A DNA stretch of 64,000 nucleotides from JBIYSM02 sp044759095 (GCF_044759095.2 NZ_JBIYSM020000021.1:1-64000), one strand, 5' to 3'; positions 30,398 through 40,036 are shown, counted from the first letter of the stretch. The notes: a model not told the origin generated them from the letters alone. Numbers and translations: made by a program.

Positions 30398-31546
30398 TTA
30401 TCCAACCATGGGGGGGACTCCGGTCGAGATGTTAGGGGACGCGGTTTGAATTCGCAGTACTTTTTCCAGCGCCTCGACGATACGACCGTCGTAAACGCTG
30501 CCGGCCATGGCGCGAATCTCTTCGAAGGCTTCTTCCGGCGTCAATGCTTCCCGGTACGCACGGGACGTCGTCATCGCCATAAAACTCTCCACAATCCCTA
30601 AAATCTGCGACACCAGCGGAATCGATTCTCCCTTCAGCTGATACGGGTATCCGGTTCCGTCGAATCGCTCGTGATGGTACTGCAGTGCTTTTACCACCCG
30701 ATCAAAATCAGGTCCTTTCTTGAACAAGTCTCCGCCGATGAAGCAGTGTTCCTGAACGATTTTGTACTCGTGGTCAGTCAGCTTTTCTTCCTTTTCGAAG
30801 ACGTAATCCGGCCATTTGATCCGGCTGACGAAGTGCAGGATCGAGATGAGCTTGATCTCCCAATCGTGTATTTCCTCCTGGGGGAATTCCTTCAACACAC
30901 GCTTCATCAGCCGGCTCATCTGCTCGATCTCCTTGCTGCTGGACTGAGACTTTCGCTCCACGATGGGAATCAGCGTTTGCAGCATGGTGATGACGTATTC
31001 ACGCGTCCGGTCCTCCGCCACCTGGCCGTGCGAGTTCTTAAGCTGGGTCAGCGTGGCAAACGCGATGCAGGCGAGCATCAAGCTGGCGAGCGCAATAAAG
31101 CAGCGATTGTATACATCAACGGCTTCCGAGACGGAGGGATCAAAAATCGCCAATAAACCGTACAGAGCGTAGGATAACGTCCCCCAGACAACGAACGCCG
31201 ATTTGTCGTGAAACAGGCTGATCCCGATCGGATACAGCAGGAAGATGACCCAAATTTCATCGAATCGATAAGGATTATACAGTCCGACAAACGTAATCAG
31301 AGACAAACAGAGAAAGGCGGTGAGATGGATGGAATATCCGCCTTCCCCAATTTGCCTTCGCTGCAGAACATAGGCGATCCAAAAGACGGCGGTGCATATG
31401 AACAGACCTACCATGTACGTCCCGGAATGCTTCACGATGCCTGCCGCAATCATGGCGTATGCCACGGCGAACTGAGCCGTAACCAATACAGCCATCCAGA
31501 ACAAAATACGATTAGCCAGTTGCCTCGTATCGTTTACTCTCTGCAT
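30398..31546 (-). CDS. Membrane HD-GYP-like protein with degenerate HD motif
   Basis: The 382-residue protein has six predicted transmembrane helices (about 12-175), a linker helix and an HD-GYP-type domain (about 200-370). HD-GYP proteins hydrolyse cyclic di-GMP. The second half is well kept (HHERFDGTGYPYQLKGESIPLVSQILGIVESFMAMTTSRAYREALTPEEAF). Where HDIGK should stand, the sequence reads ILHFVSRIKWP, so the HD metal pair is lost. Catalysis is doubtful and a sensor or scaffold role is more likely. It follows the response regulator by 19 bases and is probably co-transcribed with it. Confidence 0.8.
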   Translation of the reverse strand: MQRVNDTRQLANRILFWMAVLVTAQFAVAYAMIAAGIVKHSGTYMVGLFICTAVFWIAYVLQRRQIGEGGYSIHLTAFLCLSLITFVGLYNPYRFDEIWVIFLLYPIGISLFHDKSAFVVWGTLSYALYGLLAIFDPSVSEAVDVYNRCFIALASLMLACIAFATLTQLKNSHGQVAEDRTREYVITMLQTLIPIVERKSQSSSKEIEQMSRLMKRVLKEFPQEEIHDWEIKLISILHFVSRIKWPDYVFEKEEKLTDHEYKIVQEHCFIGGDLFKKGPDFDRVVKALQYHHERFDGTGYPYQLKGESIPLVSQILGIVESFMAMTTSRAYREALTPEEAFEEIRAMAGSVYDGRIVEALEKVLRIQTASPNISTGVPPMVG

Positions 31547-31565
31547 GCGCTACCTCACGATCTGG

Positions 31566-32189
31566 TTAGGATGGAACTTTCACATATCCCTTTTTCAGGG
31601 CGTACAATACCGCTTGGGACCGGTTGGTTTGGCCCGTTTTTCGCAAAATGCTGCTCACATGGGTTTTGACGGTGGCCTCCGAGATGAACAGCTTTTGTGA
31701 AATTTCCTGATTGCTCAGGTTTTCCACGATCAGCTGGAAAATTTCCTGTTCCCGTTCGGTGAAGGCAATCTCCGCCTCTTCTTTTTTCTTGCGCTGCAGC
31801 TTCGATTGGAAGCAGGAATAGCCCATCAGAACCATATCCATGGTCGTCAGAATCTGTTCCGGAACCGTGTCCTTCATGATGTACCCGTCGATGTTGGCAT
31901 CCAGAGCACGAAAAACGTCCTCGCTCTCGTCGAATGCCGTCAAAATCAATACTTTCACATTCGGCAAATGTTCCTTGATTTTCTTGCAATTCTCGATGAT
32001 GGAAGTCCCTGGCATTTTCAGATCGGACACGATCAGGTCCGGTTTGACGCTCATCGCCTTCGCGAACAATTCGTCGCCGTCGCCCGCTTCCGCTGCCACA
32101 GTGTAGCGGGACGAGCTTTCCAGGATCATTTTGAACCCTTCTCGTACGATGCGATGATCGTCAGCCAGGAGCAATTGCACCTTATCCAT
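31566..32189 (-). CDS. NarL/FixJ-type response regulator
   Basis: The 207-residue protein has a receiver domain (acidic pocket ADD near 9-11, phospho-acceptor Asp56 in IVSDLKMPG, Thr in LILTAFD, Lys in YIMKD) and a C-terminal LuxR-type helix-turn-helix (FTEREQEIFQLIVENLSNQE, KLFISEATVKTHVSSILRKT). The start ATG overlaps the kinase stop by eight bases, so translation is coupled. Likely targets are the adjacent fibre and HD-GYP genes, which is inference from position. Confidence 0.92.
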   Translation of the reverse strand: MDKVQLLLADDHRIVREGFKMILESSSRYTVAAEAGDGDELFAKAMSVKPDLIVSDLKMPGTSIIENCKKIKEHLPNVKVLILTAFDESEDVFRALDANIDGYIMKDTVPEQILTTMDMVLMGYSCFQSKLQRKKKEEAEIAFTEREQEIFQLIVENLSNQEISQKLFISEATVKTHVSSILRKTGQTNRSQAVLYALKKGYVKVPS

Positions 32190-33735
32190 ACATTTCCACC
32201 GCCTTTCTCGGGATAATTGCCACGATTTCCGTGCCCTCGTTCGGTTTGGAGAGAATGTGCAGCGTACCGCCTGCCTTGGCCACCCGTTCTCTCATTCCCA
32301 TGACGCCGTAGCGCTCCTGTTTCACCGTTTCGATGAGGAATCCGATGCCGTTGTCTTTTACCCTGACCGTATACTGGACAGGCGACGCATCCACACTCAC
32401 CTGAAGCACCGACGCCTTGGCATGCTTCAACACATTGGCTGTCGCCTCTTCAACGATGCGGTATACCGCATCCATGACCGGCAAATGTTCTTCCGTTATG
32501 CGCCCCCTTGTCGAGTAGTCCACGTGGATGTCTGCTCCCAAAGTCATACGTTTTAATAATTGCTCGACAGCATCGAAAATATGACTGGAATGTCGATTGT
32601 CGCGAAGATGGGTAATGGTGCTGCGCACTTCTCCGTGGCACCACTGTATCCGCTGCTCCATCTGCTCGATTTTGGAACCAAGCCGCTCCGACCAGTCTGG
32701 AGGAAGACTTTGCTTGATTTGAAAAAGCTGTGCGGACAAAAAAAACAACTGCTGCGCCAGCCCGTCGTGCATGTCCTGAGCCAGTTTTTTTTGCATCTCC
32801 TGGTGCAGCGTCCGAGCCTGATCGTACTGACGGCGGATTTGCTTGCGCTGGTGAATGACGATTGCCGTGACCATTTTCAACCACAACTGCTGCCAGCGGG
32901 AGGGACCTTCCCGTTTCTCCGACTGTACCAGCAGCACTCCCCAGCTTTGCTGCTCAAACCACAAGGGAAAGGAAAAGTAGGCTGACTCCTTGCCCATGAA
33001 ATCGGTGAGGCGGATCGTTCCCGGCTTGTCAAAAGACTCTGCCCCTGCCTCAAGCAGACTGTGCAGGAAAAACTGCCGCCTCCAGTCGCCGTCCAGCTCC
33101 CATTCCTGAAAAAGACAGAGATGGGCATGCCGGCTGCCCAAGACCCGCTTTACCAGTTTTTCCGTCAACTCACAGACCTCAGCCGGCTGCTCCAGTTGCG
33201 CCAGACGGTTTTGGAACAGACACAAGCGGAAAAAGGAACCATACAGCTTCTTGGTGTTTTTCAGAACAGCGACGAACAGAAAGGCCAGGCCGGACCAGGT
33301 GATCACATCAAGCATGAAGCGAAGTTGATCGAGCAAGGGAGAGGGAAGCAGCAATTCATTCGGAAAGATGGCTGGGAGGATAAAGTAGGCAACAAGAAAC
33401 AGCAGGACAACGGTGACGAAACGATCCGTACGGACGACGAGTCCAAGCCAAAGCAGGGTGGTGTACGCATACAACATAAACGGGCTGTTCCATTTGCCGG
33501 TCTGCACGATGATGTAGAGAGCGATGCTTAAGTCGAAGAGGCCAAGCAACAGCCAGGATTTTCGCGGATAGGCATAGCAAAAGATAAGCGTGTACACGAG
33601 GTAGAGACCGATCAGCACATAAAAAAACCCGTAATGGTGATCGGCAGCCTTCAAGTAAAAGAGAAAAATGGACAAAAAAATAAACCACTGGTAGATGAAC
33701 AGATACAACCGAATTTCTTTCAGGAAATCACTCAT
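32182..33735 (-). CDS. NarL-type sensor histidine kinase with membrane and GAF-like domains
   Basis: The 517-residue kinase has about six transmembrane helices (10-165), a GAF-like segment (about 190-310: RHAHLCLFQEWELDGDW, SAYFSFPLWFEQQSWGVLLV), a HisKA_3 domain with phospho-acceptor His in KLAQDMHDGLAQQLFFLSAQ, and an HATPase domain (IVEEATANVLKHAKAS, DNGIGF, YGVMGMRERVAKAGG, GTEIVAIIP). I choose ATG 33735, at the start of the membrane domain; a 32-residue upstream extension has no membrane character. The signal is unknown. Confidence 0.9.
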   Translation of the reverse strand: MSDFLKEIRLYLFIYQWFIFLSIFLFYLKAADHHYGFFYVLIGLYLVYTLIFCYAYPRKSWLLLGLFDLSIALYIIVQTGKWNSPFMLYAYTTLLWLGLVVRTDRFVTVVLLFLVAYFILPAIFPNELLLPSPLLDQLRFMLDVITWSGLAFLFVAVLKNTKKLYGSFFRLCLFQNRLAQLEQPAEVCELTEKLVKRVLGSRHAHLCLFQEWELDGDWRRQFFLHSLLEAGAESFDKPGTIRLTDFMGKESAYFSFPLWFEQQSWGVLLVQSEKREGPSRWQQLWLKMVTAIVIHQRKQIRRQYDQARTLHQEMQKKLAQDMHDGLAQQLFFLSAQLFQIKQSLPPDWSERLGSKIEQMEQRIQWCHGEVRSTITHLRDNRHSSHIFDAVEQLLKRMTLGADIHVDYSTRGRITEEHLPVMDAVYRIVEEATANVLKHAKASVLQVSVDASPVQYTVRVKDNGIGFLIETVKQERYGVMGMRERVAKAGGTLHILSKPNEGTEIVAIIPRKAVEMYG

Positions 33736-34172
33736 CAGGAGCAAACCCCAATATTTTCCACAAATGTACCGAGCAGTCTTAATACTACGGTATGGGGAAC
33801 GCCGTGACAATAGACTTAAATTGTCGAACACTCCCTGTCTTTTCTGGTAGATTCGACCCAGACAGACATGGCAAGTCAGCTTTGCCGCTTACTCGGGAAT
33901 GACGCAGCCTGCCATGCGATCGCGAAATTCTTCACGTTCATTCCTCCACATTCTGATTTTCATCATGTTCACGATGTCACACATCTGAAGATAAAAGGGA
34001 TACACTCTCACCTTCAATCTCAAAATACTTTCAATTGTCTCCCATTCAATATGTCAATGGGGAGGTCAGCCCGTTGAGGCAATCCCACCCAAAAGTAATT
34101 CGAAAAATATAGAATATTTCATTCGAATATGATAGCATGATGGCAGCATGATCTGGAAAGGGTTGGATATTC
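33736..34172. other. Divergent intergenic region between kinase and ArsR-type gene
   Basis: I find no convincing gene in these 437 bases. The right end holds two ATTCGAA motifs (34098, 34121) within an A/T-rich stretch just before the ArsR-type gene (the second is the palindrome ATTCGAAT), a possible operator for that regulator. A 43-codon minus-strand frame around 33890-34010 has no homology I recognise. Confidence 0.4.
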
Positions 34173-35234
34173 GTGAGAGTATTGGACATGACATACGGAC
34201 GTACCACCTATCGCGTCGAATTTGCTTGTTCGCCGTTGTTCGAAACCGCTTTGGGCATTGCCGCCGCCACTTATCCTCAGATCTATCCCACTTTGGAAAA
34301 ACCCGCTTCCTATTGGGAGCAGATGATCACGGCTCTGCCTCCCGCGATCCGAAGTGAAGTTCATTACGCACAGAAGCACAACACCTGGAAAACGCTGCTG
34401 CAGCTTTTGCAGCAGGAGGCCTTCGGCGACCTCGGAACCTTTCTCGACTATGTAAAACAGCTCGATCCGGTGGAACTCCGCAGGCACTCACTTCCTTACC
34501 TCGGCACCGCCATGGAGGAAACCAGAAGCGAGGCGGCCGGTGGAGACCGGGATTCAGCGGAGAAGCTGATCCGCTTTTGTCGGGGACACAAATTTTTCCC
34601 CGCCTATATCCGTTTTGTCTCGGAGGCGGATGTGGAAGAACTGCGCCGCCACCTGACTGTGCTGATGGAGGGCTGGTACCGGACACATGTGGAGCCGATG
34701 GAAGAGGACCTGCGTCGAATTCTGGAACGCGATGTCGATCAAAAGCAAACGATGCAGTCGAAGCTTTCCCCGGAAGACCTGGTGGAGTGGGCAACGGGCG
34801 GCATTCAGTATCCGCCGGAGCCCGGTGTGATGCGCGTTCTGCTGATTCCCCATGCAATCTATCGCCCCTGGAACATCCAGGCCGATGCCGAACAGACGAA
34901 GATCTTCTATTTTCCCGTCAGCGACGAGAGCCTGTACGGGGAGATCGACCCCTACCGTCCGCCGCAGATGCTGGTGCAGTCTCTAAAAGCACTGGGTGAC
35001 GAGCATCGCCTTCGCATCGTACGACTGTTGGCGGAACAGGACCGCAGCCTGCAGGAGCTGAAGGACAAGCTTGCCTTGGCCAAGTCCACCGTGCATCATC
35101 ATCTCTCCATGCTTCGCTCCGCCCAGCTGGTCACCGTCTCCGGTGACAAATACGCGCTCAAACCGGCAGCGCTCGATCGGCTGCCTGCCCTCTGGCAACG
35201 TTTCCTGCAGCGCCCGGAGACTGACCATGCATAA
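34173..35234 (+). CDS. Long ArsR-type transcriptional regulator (N-terminal ligand domain + HTH)
   Basis: The 353-residue protein has a large N-terminal region (about 1-255) of the type found in DUF5937-like regulators, and a C-terminal ArsR winged helix (about 265-345: ALGDEHRLRIVRLLAEQDRS, ELKDKLALAKSTVHHHLSML). No cysteine metal site is evident, so it probably senses an organic ligand. The start is GTG 34173. The next gene, an MFS exporter, overlaps it by eight bases, so the regulator likely controls that pump. A protein of the same architecture controls an ABC exporter at 50.7 kb. Confidence 0.8.
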   Translation: MRVLDMTYGRTTYRVEFACSPLFETALGIAAATYPQIYPTLEKPASYWEQMITALPPAIRSEVHYAQKHNTWKTLLQLLQQEAFGDLGTFLDYVKQLDPVELRRHSLPYLGTAMEETRSEAAGGDRDSAEKLIRFCRGHKFFPAYIRFVSEADVEELRRHLTVLMEGWYRTHVEPMEEDLRRILERDVDQKQTMQSKLSPEDLVEWATGGIQYPPEPGVMRVLLIPHAIYRPWNIQADAEQTKIFYFPVSDESLYGEIDPYRPPQMLVQSLKALGDEHRLRIVRLLAEQDRSLQELKDKLALAKSTVHHHLSMLRSAQLVTVSGDKYALKPAALDRLPALWQRFLQRPETDHA

Positions 35235-36453
35235 CCGGCTGTTTCGCAATCCCTCGTTTCTCGCCATCTGGGCGGGACAGGCCGTCTCCGAGCTGGGCGG
35301 CAGTCTCGGCACGGTCGCCAATGGCTGGCTGGTGTTCGAACTGACCGGCTCAAAAGCGGCCGTCGGCGGCATGTGGCTGGTCTATTTTCTGCCATCCCTG
35401 CTGGTTCAGCTGGTCTCGGGTCCCTATCTGGATCGCTGGAACCGCAAGCGGGTGATGATGGTTTCCCACTGGGTTCGGGGTGCGATGTTTCTGCTCGCGT
35501 TTTTTCTGTTGTCGCTGCCGTACACCGGTACCTGGCCGCTTTACCTCGTTTCGCTGGTAAACGGTTTGGTCCAACCGCTGTACGTGCCGGCCAGTCTTGC
35601 CTTTTTACCATCCGTGCTGCCGAAAGAACAGCTCACCCCAGCAAATGCAGCACTGGACGGTACCCTTCGCCTGATGATGATCGTCGGTCCCCCGGTTGGA
35701 GGCTTGTTCATCTCCTTATTCGGCGGTCATGCTTCCCTTTTTGCCGTTGCTTTGGCCTACGCGTTCAGCGGAGTCCTTCTGCACCTGTACCAGGAGCGTG
35801 CCGAAGGAGAGCCGGTTCCTTCGAAAGAGCCGTGGGCCGCGCAGTTTATGGCAGGCATCGGTGTGTTCAGGGAGCAGCCGACGCTCCTGTGGCTGGGGAT
35901 CTTCCTTTCGTTTGTGCAGTTTGCCGTCGGCATTACCATGGTACTGAATCTCCCCTACGTGGTCGACGACCTGCAGGGAACCTCGTTTCACTACGGATTG
36001 TTCATGGCAGGATACCCATTGGGCTACTTTCTGGGCTCTCTCGTGGTCGGAAGCTGGACCATCCGAGTGAATCGGCGCCGCATCATGATGGGTTCGCTGC
36101 TGTTGGGCGGATTGTCCTTTGTTGCCTTGAGTCTAACCCATCAGGTGTGGCTGGCCATCATGATCGAAGTTGCCGCCGGTGTCGTCGCACCGTTTTTTCA
36201 CGTGCACAGCACCAGCCTGTACCAACGGAGTGTCCCCAACCATTTGCTGGGCCGGGTCTTCTCCGTCCGGCTGCTGATCATCCGCATCACCATGCCGCTC
36301 GGGGTGTGGCTCGGCAGCCAATTCGGCGAATCTCTCGGGGTGCGTCCCATTTATACGGCCATGGGGCTCTTGATTTGCACGGTTTCACTGCTCGGCATGA
36401 TGCTGCCGTACTTCCGTTTTTTGCAGGAGGAAAACAATATAAAAAATTGTTAA
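35227..36453 (+). CDS. MFS transporter (drug-efflux type)
   Basis: The 408-residue protein has 12 predicted membrane helices. The N-terminus (NPSFLAIWAGQAVSELGGSL) and the motif-A-like loop DRWNRKRVMM are those of MFS_3/enterobactin- or macrolide-efflux-type pumps. ATG 35227 overlaps the stop of the ArsR-type gene, and the reading frame upstream of it is only a shadow of that gene. The substrate is unknown; efflux is inferred from family and operon. Confidence 0.85.
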   Translation: MHNRLFRNPSFLAIWAGQAVSELGGSLGTVANGWLVFELTGSKAAVGGMWLVYFLPSLLVQLVSGPYLDRWNRKRVMMVSHWVRGAMFLLAFFLLSLPYTGTWPLYLVSLVNGLVQPLYVPASLAFLPSVLPKEQLTPANAALDGTLRLMMIVGPPVGGLFISLFGGHASLFAVALAYAFSGVLLHLYQERAEGEPVPSKEPWAAQFMAGIGVFREQPTLLWLGIFLSFVQFAVGITMVLNLPYVVDDLQGTSFHYGLFMAGYPLGYFLGSLVVGSWTIRVNRRRIMMGSLLLGGLSFVALSLTHQVWLAIMIEVAAGVVAPFFHVHSTSLYQRSVPNHLLGRVFSVRLLIIRITMPLGVWLGSQFGESLGVRPIYTAMGLLICTVSLLGMMLPYFRFLQEENNIKNC

Positions 36454-36528
36454 AATTTAGCGAAAACTAGGATGGAACACTTATAATAGACTCTATCTGA
36501 ATTTTATGAAAGCAAAGGAGTTGCCGCT

Positions 36529-37473
36529 ATGTCTCATCATAACGTTCAAGCCCTGATGGAAGCCGTCAATCGCGTGGTTGTAGGAAAGGAACAGCAGGTT
36601 CGCCTGCTGGTGGTTGCCCTCCTGGCCCGCGGTCATGTGCTGCTGGAGGACCTCCCCGGCATGGGGAAAACCGTTTTGGCCAAGTCGCTCGCCCAAGCGA
36701 TCGGCGGAACCTATAACCGCCTGCAGTTCACCTCCGATCTGCTGCCGTCCGACGTCGTCGGCCTGCACTACTTCAATCCGAAAACCAACGAATTCGAGCT
36801 GCGGCGCGGACCGGTGTTCGCCGATGTGCTGCTTGCCGATGAAATCAACCGCGCCACTCCCCGCACGCAATCCGGCCTGTTGGAATGCATGGAAGAGCGT
36901 CAGGCGACAATCGAAGGCGTGACGCTGCCGCTCCCGCGTACGTTGCTGGTACTGGCCACGCAAAACCCGATTGAATCGGAAGGCACCTATCCGCTGCCGG
37001 AAGCGCAGCTGGACCGCTTTTTGTTCAAGCTTTCACTCGGTTACGGAACGCGGGAGGACGCCCGGGAAATTCTTCGCCGCTTCCGCGAGGCGTCACCACT
37101 GGAGGCAATTCAGCCGGTCATCAGCGTTGAGGAGATTGCCTCCATCCAGCGAGAGGTGCAATCGATTCACGTCAGCTCCGCAGTAGAAGACTACGTGCTA
37201 GATTTGACGGAGGCTACCCGTAAGCACAAGTCAGTCGAAGCGGGCATCAGTCCGCGGGCGATGCTGGCGCTGGTTCGAGCCGCCCAGGCCTTCGCTTATC
37301 TGGAAGGCCGCCGCTATGTACTGCCTGACGACGTCAAGCAGGTAGTGCCTGCCCTTTGCACACACCGGATCCGCTTGACAATGGAGGCGGAGCTGCACAT
37401 TACGGAGCGGGAAGTGATCGAGGAAATCCTCCATACCGTACCTGCCCCGGTAGAAGGTGCGTTCAGCAGATGA
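36529..37473 (+). CDS. MoxR family AAA+ ATPase
   Basis: The 314-residue ATPase has Walker A LPGMGKTVLAKSL, Walker B VLLADEINRATPRTQ and the sensor segment ATQNPIESEGTYPLPEAQLDRF, followed by the small helical lid. MoxR proteins act as chaperones that remodel or insert metal into membrane or VWA-type partners. It heads a three-gene operon with DUF58 and DUF4129 proteins, the conserved companions of this family in Firmicutes. Confidence 0.93.
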   Translation: MSHHNVQALMEAVNRVVVGKEQQVRLLVVALLARGHVLLEDLPGMGKTVLAKSLAQAIGGTYNRLQFTSDLLPSDVVGLHYFNPKTNEFELRRGPVFADVLLADEINRATPRTQSGLLECMEERQATIEGVTLPLPRTLLVLATQNPIESEGTYPLPEAQLDRFLFKLSLGYGTREDAREILRRFREASPLEAIQPVISVEEIASIQREVQSIHVSSAVEDYVLDLTEATRKHKSVEAGISPRAMLALVRAAQAFAYLEGRRYVLPDDVKQVVPALCTHRIRLTMEAELHITEREVIEEILHTVPAPVEGAFSR

Positions 37474-38663
37474 GCACGCGGCAGACGTTTCACGTACTTG
37501 GCAGTCTGTTTTGCCTGTTCGGATTTGTTTCCGGCAGCTGGTTTCTCTGGCTGTTCGGCGGATTTTTCTTTTTCATGACCGAATTTCACCGCTGGTGGCT
37601 GAGGCGTCTGCCGCACTTTATTCACGTCGAATGGGAGGCAGAGCAAAGCCGTGTCATGCCCGGCACCCCTGTCACCATCACCGTGCGGATGACCAACCGC
37701 TCCTGGCTGCCGCTGCCTTACAGCCGCATCCGCTTTGCCCTGCCCGAACACGTCACGGTGGAAGGAGCGGACGAAGCAAAGCCAAGCAACAAACAAACGG
37801 TTGTGCAGCTTTGGCTGAGCCTGCCCCGCCGCCGGCAAATCGAGCGGTCCTTTACGCTTACACCGCACCGTCGCGGCGTGGTGTGGCTGACGGAAGTCCA
37901 TGCCGAACTGATCGACCTGTTTGCGAATGAGGATTGTTCGGTACACCTGCCCATCGCGTTTTCCCTGCTTGTCTACCCGCTGCCGCTGCCCATCCCGCCG
38001 CTCTCTCTGGGTGAAACGGAACCGTTCGGACGCCGCCTCTCCCGGCAGCGGCGGCAGGAAGACCCGACCTTTCTTCGGGGGATACGCCCTTACATGCCGG
38101 GAGACCGGCTGAAGAACGTCGACTGGAAAGCAAGCGCGAAGACCGGCGGCTTGCAGACGCGGCAGTTTGAGTTTACCGCCCATCCCCGCTGGCAGGTGGT
38201 GGGACACATCCTGCCGTCGTTCGAGCCGTTGCAGCAGCGGTACAACGACGAGACGAACGAGCGAACCATCTCATACCTGGCCGCTGTTGCCGTCCATTGT
38301 CGCCGCCAGTCGCTTCCCTATGAACTGCTGCTCAACGTGAAGCAGCGCGGCAAAGAGTTTTTCCAACTGACAAAAAGCAGCGGGAAGGCTCATCACGTTC
38401 ACGTCATGACGCAGTTGGCCCGCTTGCATCAATACATGCCGACTCAGCTCTTTGGAGTGCTTCGACGCTTGGAACAGACGCAGCAGCGGGAAACGGTGCT
38501 GGTCGTATCGCCGCGGATCGATGAAGCTTCTGCCGAAGCGATGCGACGTCTGGTCCGGCGGGGCCATACCGTCGTCCTGCTGGACCTATCGGGTGATCAG
38601 GCCGTGTACCGACGCATCGAGCCCACGCCTGCAGGAACAGGAGGGATCTCCCGTGAGGGCTAG
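37470..38663 (+). CDS. DUF58 domain membrane protein
   Basis: The 397-residue protein has two N-terminal membrane helices (about 8-45), an Ig-like stretch (SRVMPGTPVTITVRMTNRSW) and the DUF58 core (RGIRPYMPGDRLKNVDWKASAKTGGLQTRQFE), a von-Willebrand-like fold without a full MIDAS motif. It starts at ATG 37470 inside the moxR stop (ATGA), so translation is coupled. It is the usual partner of MoxR; its biochemical role is not established. Confidence 0.88.
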   Translation: MSTRQTFHVLGSLFCLFGFVSGSWFLWLFGGFFFFMTEFHRWWLRRLPHFIHVEWEAEQSRVMPGTPVTITVRMTNRSWLPLPYSRIRFALPEHVTVEGADEAKPSNKQTVVQLWLSLPRRRQIERSFTLTPHRRGVVWLTEVHAELIDLFANEDCSVHLPIAFSLLVYPLPLPIPPLSLGETEPFGRRLSRQRRQEDPTFLRGIRPYMPGDRLKNVDWKASAKTGGLQTRQFEFTAHPRWQVVGHILPSFEPLQQRYNDETNERTISYLAAVAVHCRRQSLPYELLLNVKQRGKEFFQLTKSSGKAHHVHVMTQLARLHQYMPTQLFGVLRRLEQTQQRETVLVVSPRIDEASAEAMRRLVRRGHTVVLLDLSGDQAVYRRIEPTPAGTGGISREG

Positions 38664-39969
38664 CTTGTTCTTTCGCTGCATGCTGGCGTTTTGCCTGGAA
38701 TCCCAACTGGTGGCCGGAGCGCTGTTACTGCTCGGCTGCCTGCCTGCCAGCTTTTTCGATGTGGCCGTCTTTTCACTCGCTGCAACGCTGCTCCTCAGTC
38801 TCGGCGGCTGGCTGTACCACGGCGGCGGCAACAGTATCGTGCTGCATCTGCTGCTCTACCCGCTGGTGGCCGCCATCGGCGCGCTCTGCACCTGGGTGTT
38901 CGACTCCTGGGCAATCGGACTGTTGCTGGCCGGCCTTTTCTTCTGGCGCGTCCATACGGTAGTCACGATTCGCCTGTACCACCACGACCTGCTTCGGCGA
39001 TTTATCCTGGCCATGTTCGGCTACATCTTCAACCTCGTCTACGTCGTGATGTTTGTCTCGCTGTACCAAAGCGACGTGCCTGACTATCAGGAGTTTTTTG
39101 CCATGCTCACCCTGCTTGTCGGCAGCTATATCGTCGTTGGCTGGGGAGAGTTTCTCACACGGGAAAAGCCGCCGGGCGTCTCGCTTCCGCCGACGCTGCT
39201 GGCCCGGCTTGGCGGGCAGCTGCTGGCCGCAAAAGCGCTGCTTACGGCTGCCTATGCGACGGCTGCAGGACTGGTCCTGACGCTGCTCGTTTTCCTCTGG
39301 TCGCTGATCAAACAGCCGTTTGGAGATCTCCTGTACACGCTTTTCTTGCCGCTGCTGGAGCTAATCGCTTACCTGGCGGCCAGACTCTCCGGCGTGCTGG
39401 GAAAAGACGACCGGTTCCACAACTTGAACAACGGAGAGGGGTCAGGTGAACAGTTGGCGGAAGAACTGGGCGGAAGCGGCGGAGAAACGCTCTTTTCGAT
39501 GCTGCAGCCGTACTTAGCCGCGGCACTGGCCATTGCTTTTGTCTTCTGGCTGGCGCGGAAGATTTGGCTTCGCCGCTTCGTTGCCGACAAGAAGGAAGAG
39601 ACTGTATCAGCCACACTGTCTACAGCTACTGTCTTTGCACTTTCTCCGGCGGAACCGGTCTCAGCTGGCATCGGCAGCCGTCTGCGCAGCCTGTTCGATG
39701 AATGGTTCGGCCCAAAAGACGACCGTGTCCGCTACCTGTACTATCAATTTTTGCGATACATGGCGGCTCAGGGCATCAAGATCGAAAAACACGAAACAAG
39801 CCATGAGTTCCTCAACCGGGTGTCGCAAGTCTGGTCAGACCAAGCCCGAATCCAGTTGGCCGTTCGCATTACCGACTGCTACGAGCGCTACCGCTACTAT
39901 CAGAAGCCGCTTGCCGAAGAGGAAGTCGCCGCGTTGGAAAGCTGCCTGAAGCAGCTTCGCGGAAAGTAA
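38653..39969 (+). CDS. Membrane protein with C-terminal DUF4129-like domain
   Basis: The 438-residue protein has about seven membrane helices (10-235), a linker, another helix (near 290-310) and a cytoplasmic C-terminal domain (DRVRYLYYQFLRYMAAQGIK, SHEFLNRVSQVWSDQARI, ITDCYERYRYYQKPLAEEEV) that matches the DUF4129 pattern seen at the end of transglutaminase-type partners of moxR. The central transglutaminase domain with Cys-His-Asp is absent from this gene. GTG 38653 overlaps the DUF58 stop by 11 bases and has GGAGGG upstream. Confidence 0.8.
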   Translation: MRASLFFRCMLAFCLESQLVAGALLLLGCLPASFFDVAVFSLAATLLLSLGGWLYHGGGNSIVLHLLLYPLVAAIGALCTWVFDSWAIGLLLAGLFFWRVHTVVTIRLYHHDLLRRFILAMFGYIFNLVYVVMFVSLYQSDVPDYQEFFAMLTLLVGSYIVVGWGEFLTREKPPGVSLPPTLLARLGGQLLAAKALLTAAYATAAGLVLTLLVFLWSLIKQPFGDLLYTLFLPLLELIAYLAARLSGVLGKDDRFHNLNNGEGSGEQLAEELGGSGGETLFSMLQPYLAAALAIAFVFWLARKIWLRRFVADKKEETVSATLSTATVFALSPAEPVSAGIGSRLRSLFDEWFGPKDDRVRYLYYQFLRYMAAQGIKIEKHETSHEFLNRVSQVWSDQARIQLAVRITDCYERYRYYQKPLAEEEVAALESCLKQLRGK

Positions 39970-39980
39970 AACGATACAAA

Positions 39981-40036
39981 CGGGACGTGTACCGGGAGTC
40001 CTGGTCGTTGTGAACGATCAGCCCGAACACGTCCCG
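39981..40036 (+). terminator. Two-level inverted repeat ending the moxR operon
   Basis: CGGGACGTGT and ACACGTCCCG form a perfect 10-bp outer stem that encloses a second hairpin, CTGGTCGTT/AACGATCAG. A T-rich tract (CTTTTTGTTTTTC) comes only 16 bases later, so it is an atypical terminator or a processing structure. Confidence 0.55.

Noticed and set aside
33868..34077. A 69-codon plus-strand frame and a 43-codon minus-strand frame in the kinase/ArsR intergenic region
   Set aside because: Neither has a ribosome site or a recognisable motif; the composition is that of non-coding DNA.
37314..38207. A 297-codon minus-strand frame opposite the DUF58 gene
   Set aside because: Shadow of the moxR-DUF58 operon; Gln/Arg/His-rich composition typical of GC-rich antisense frames.
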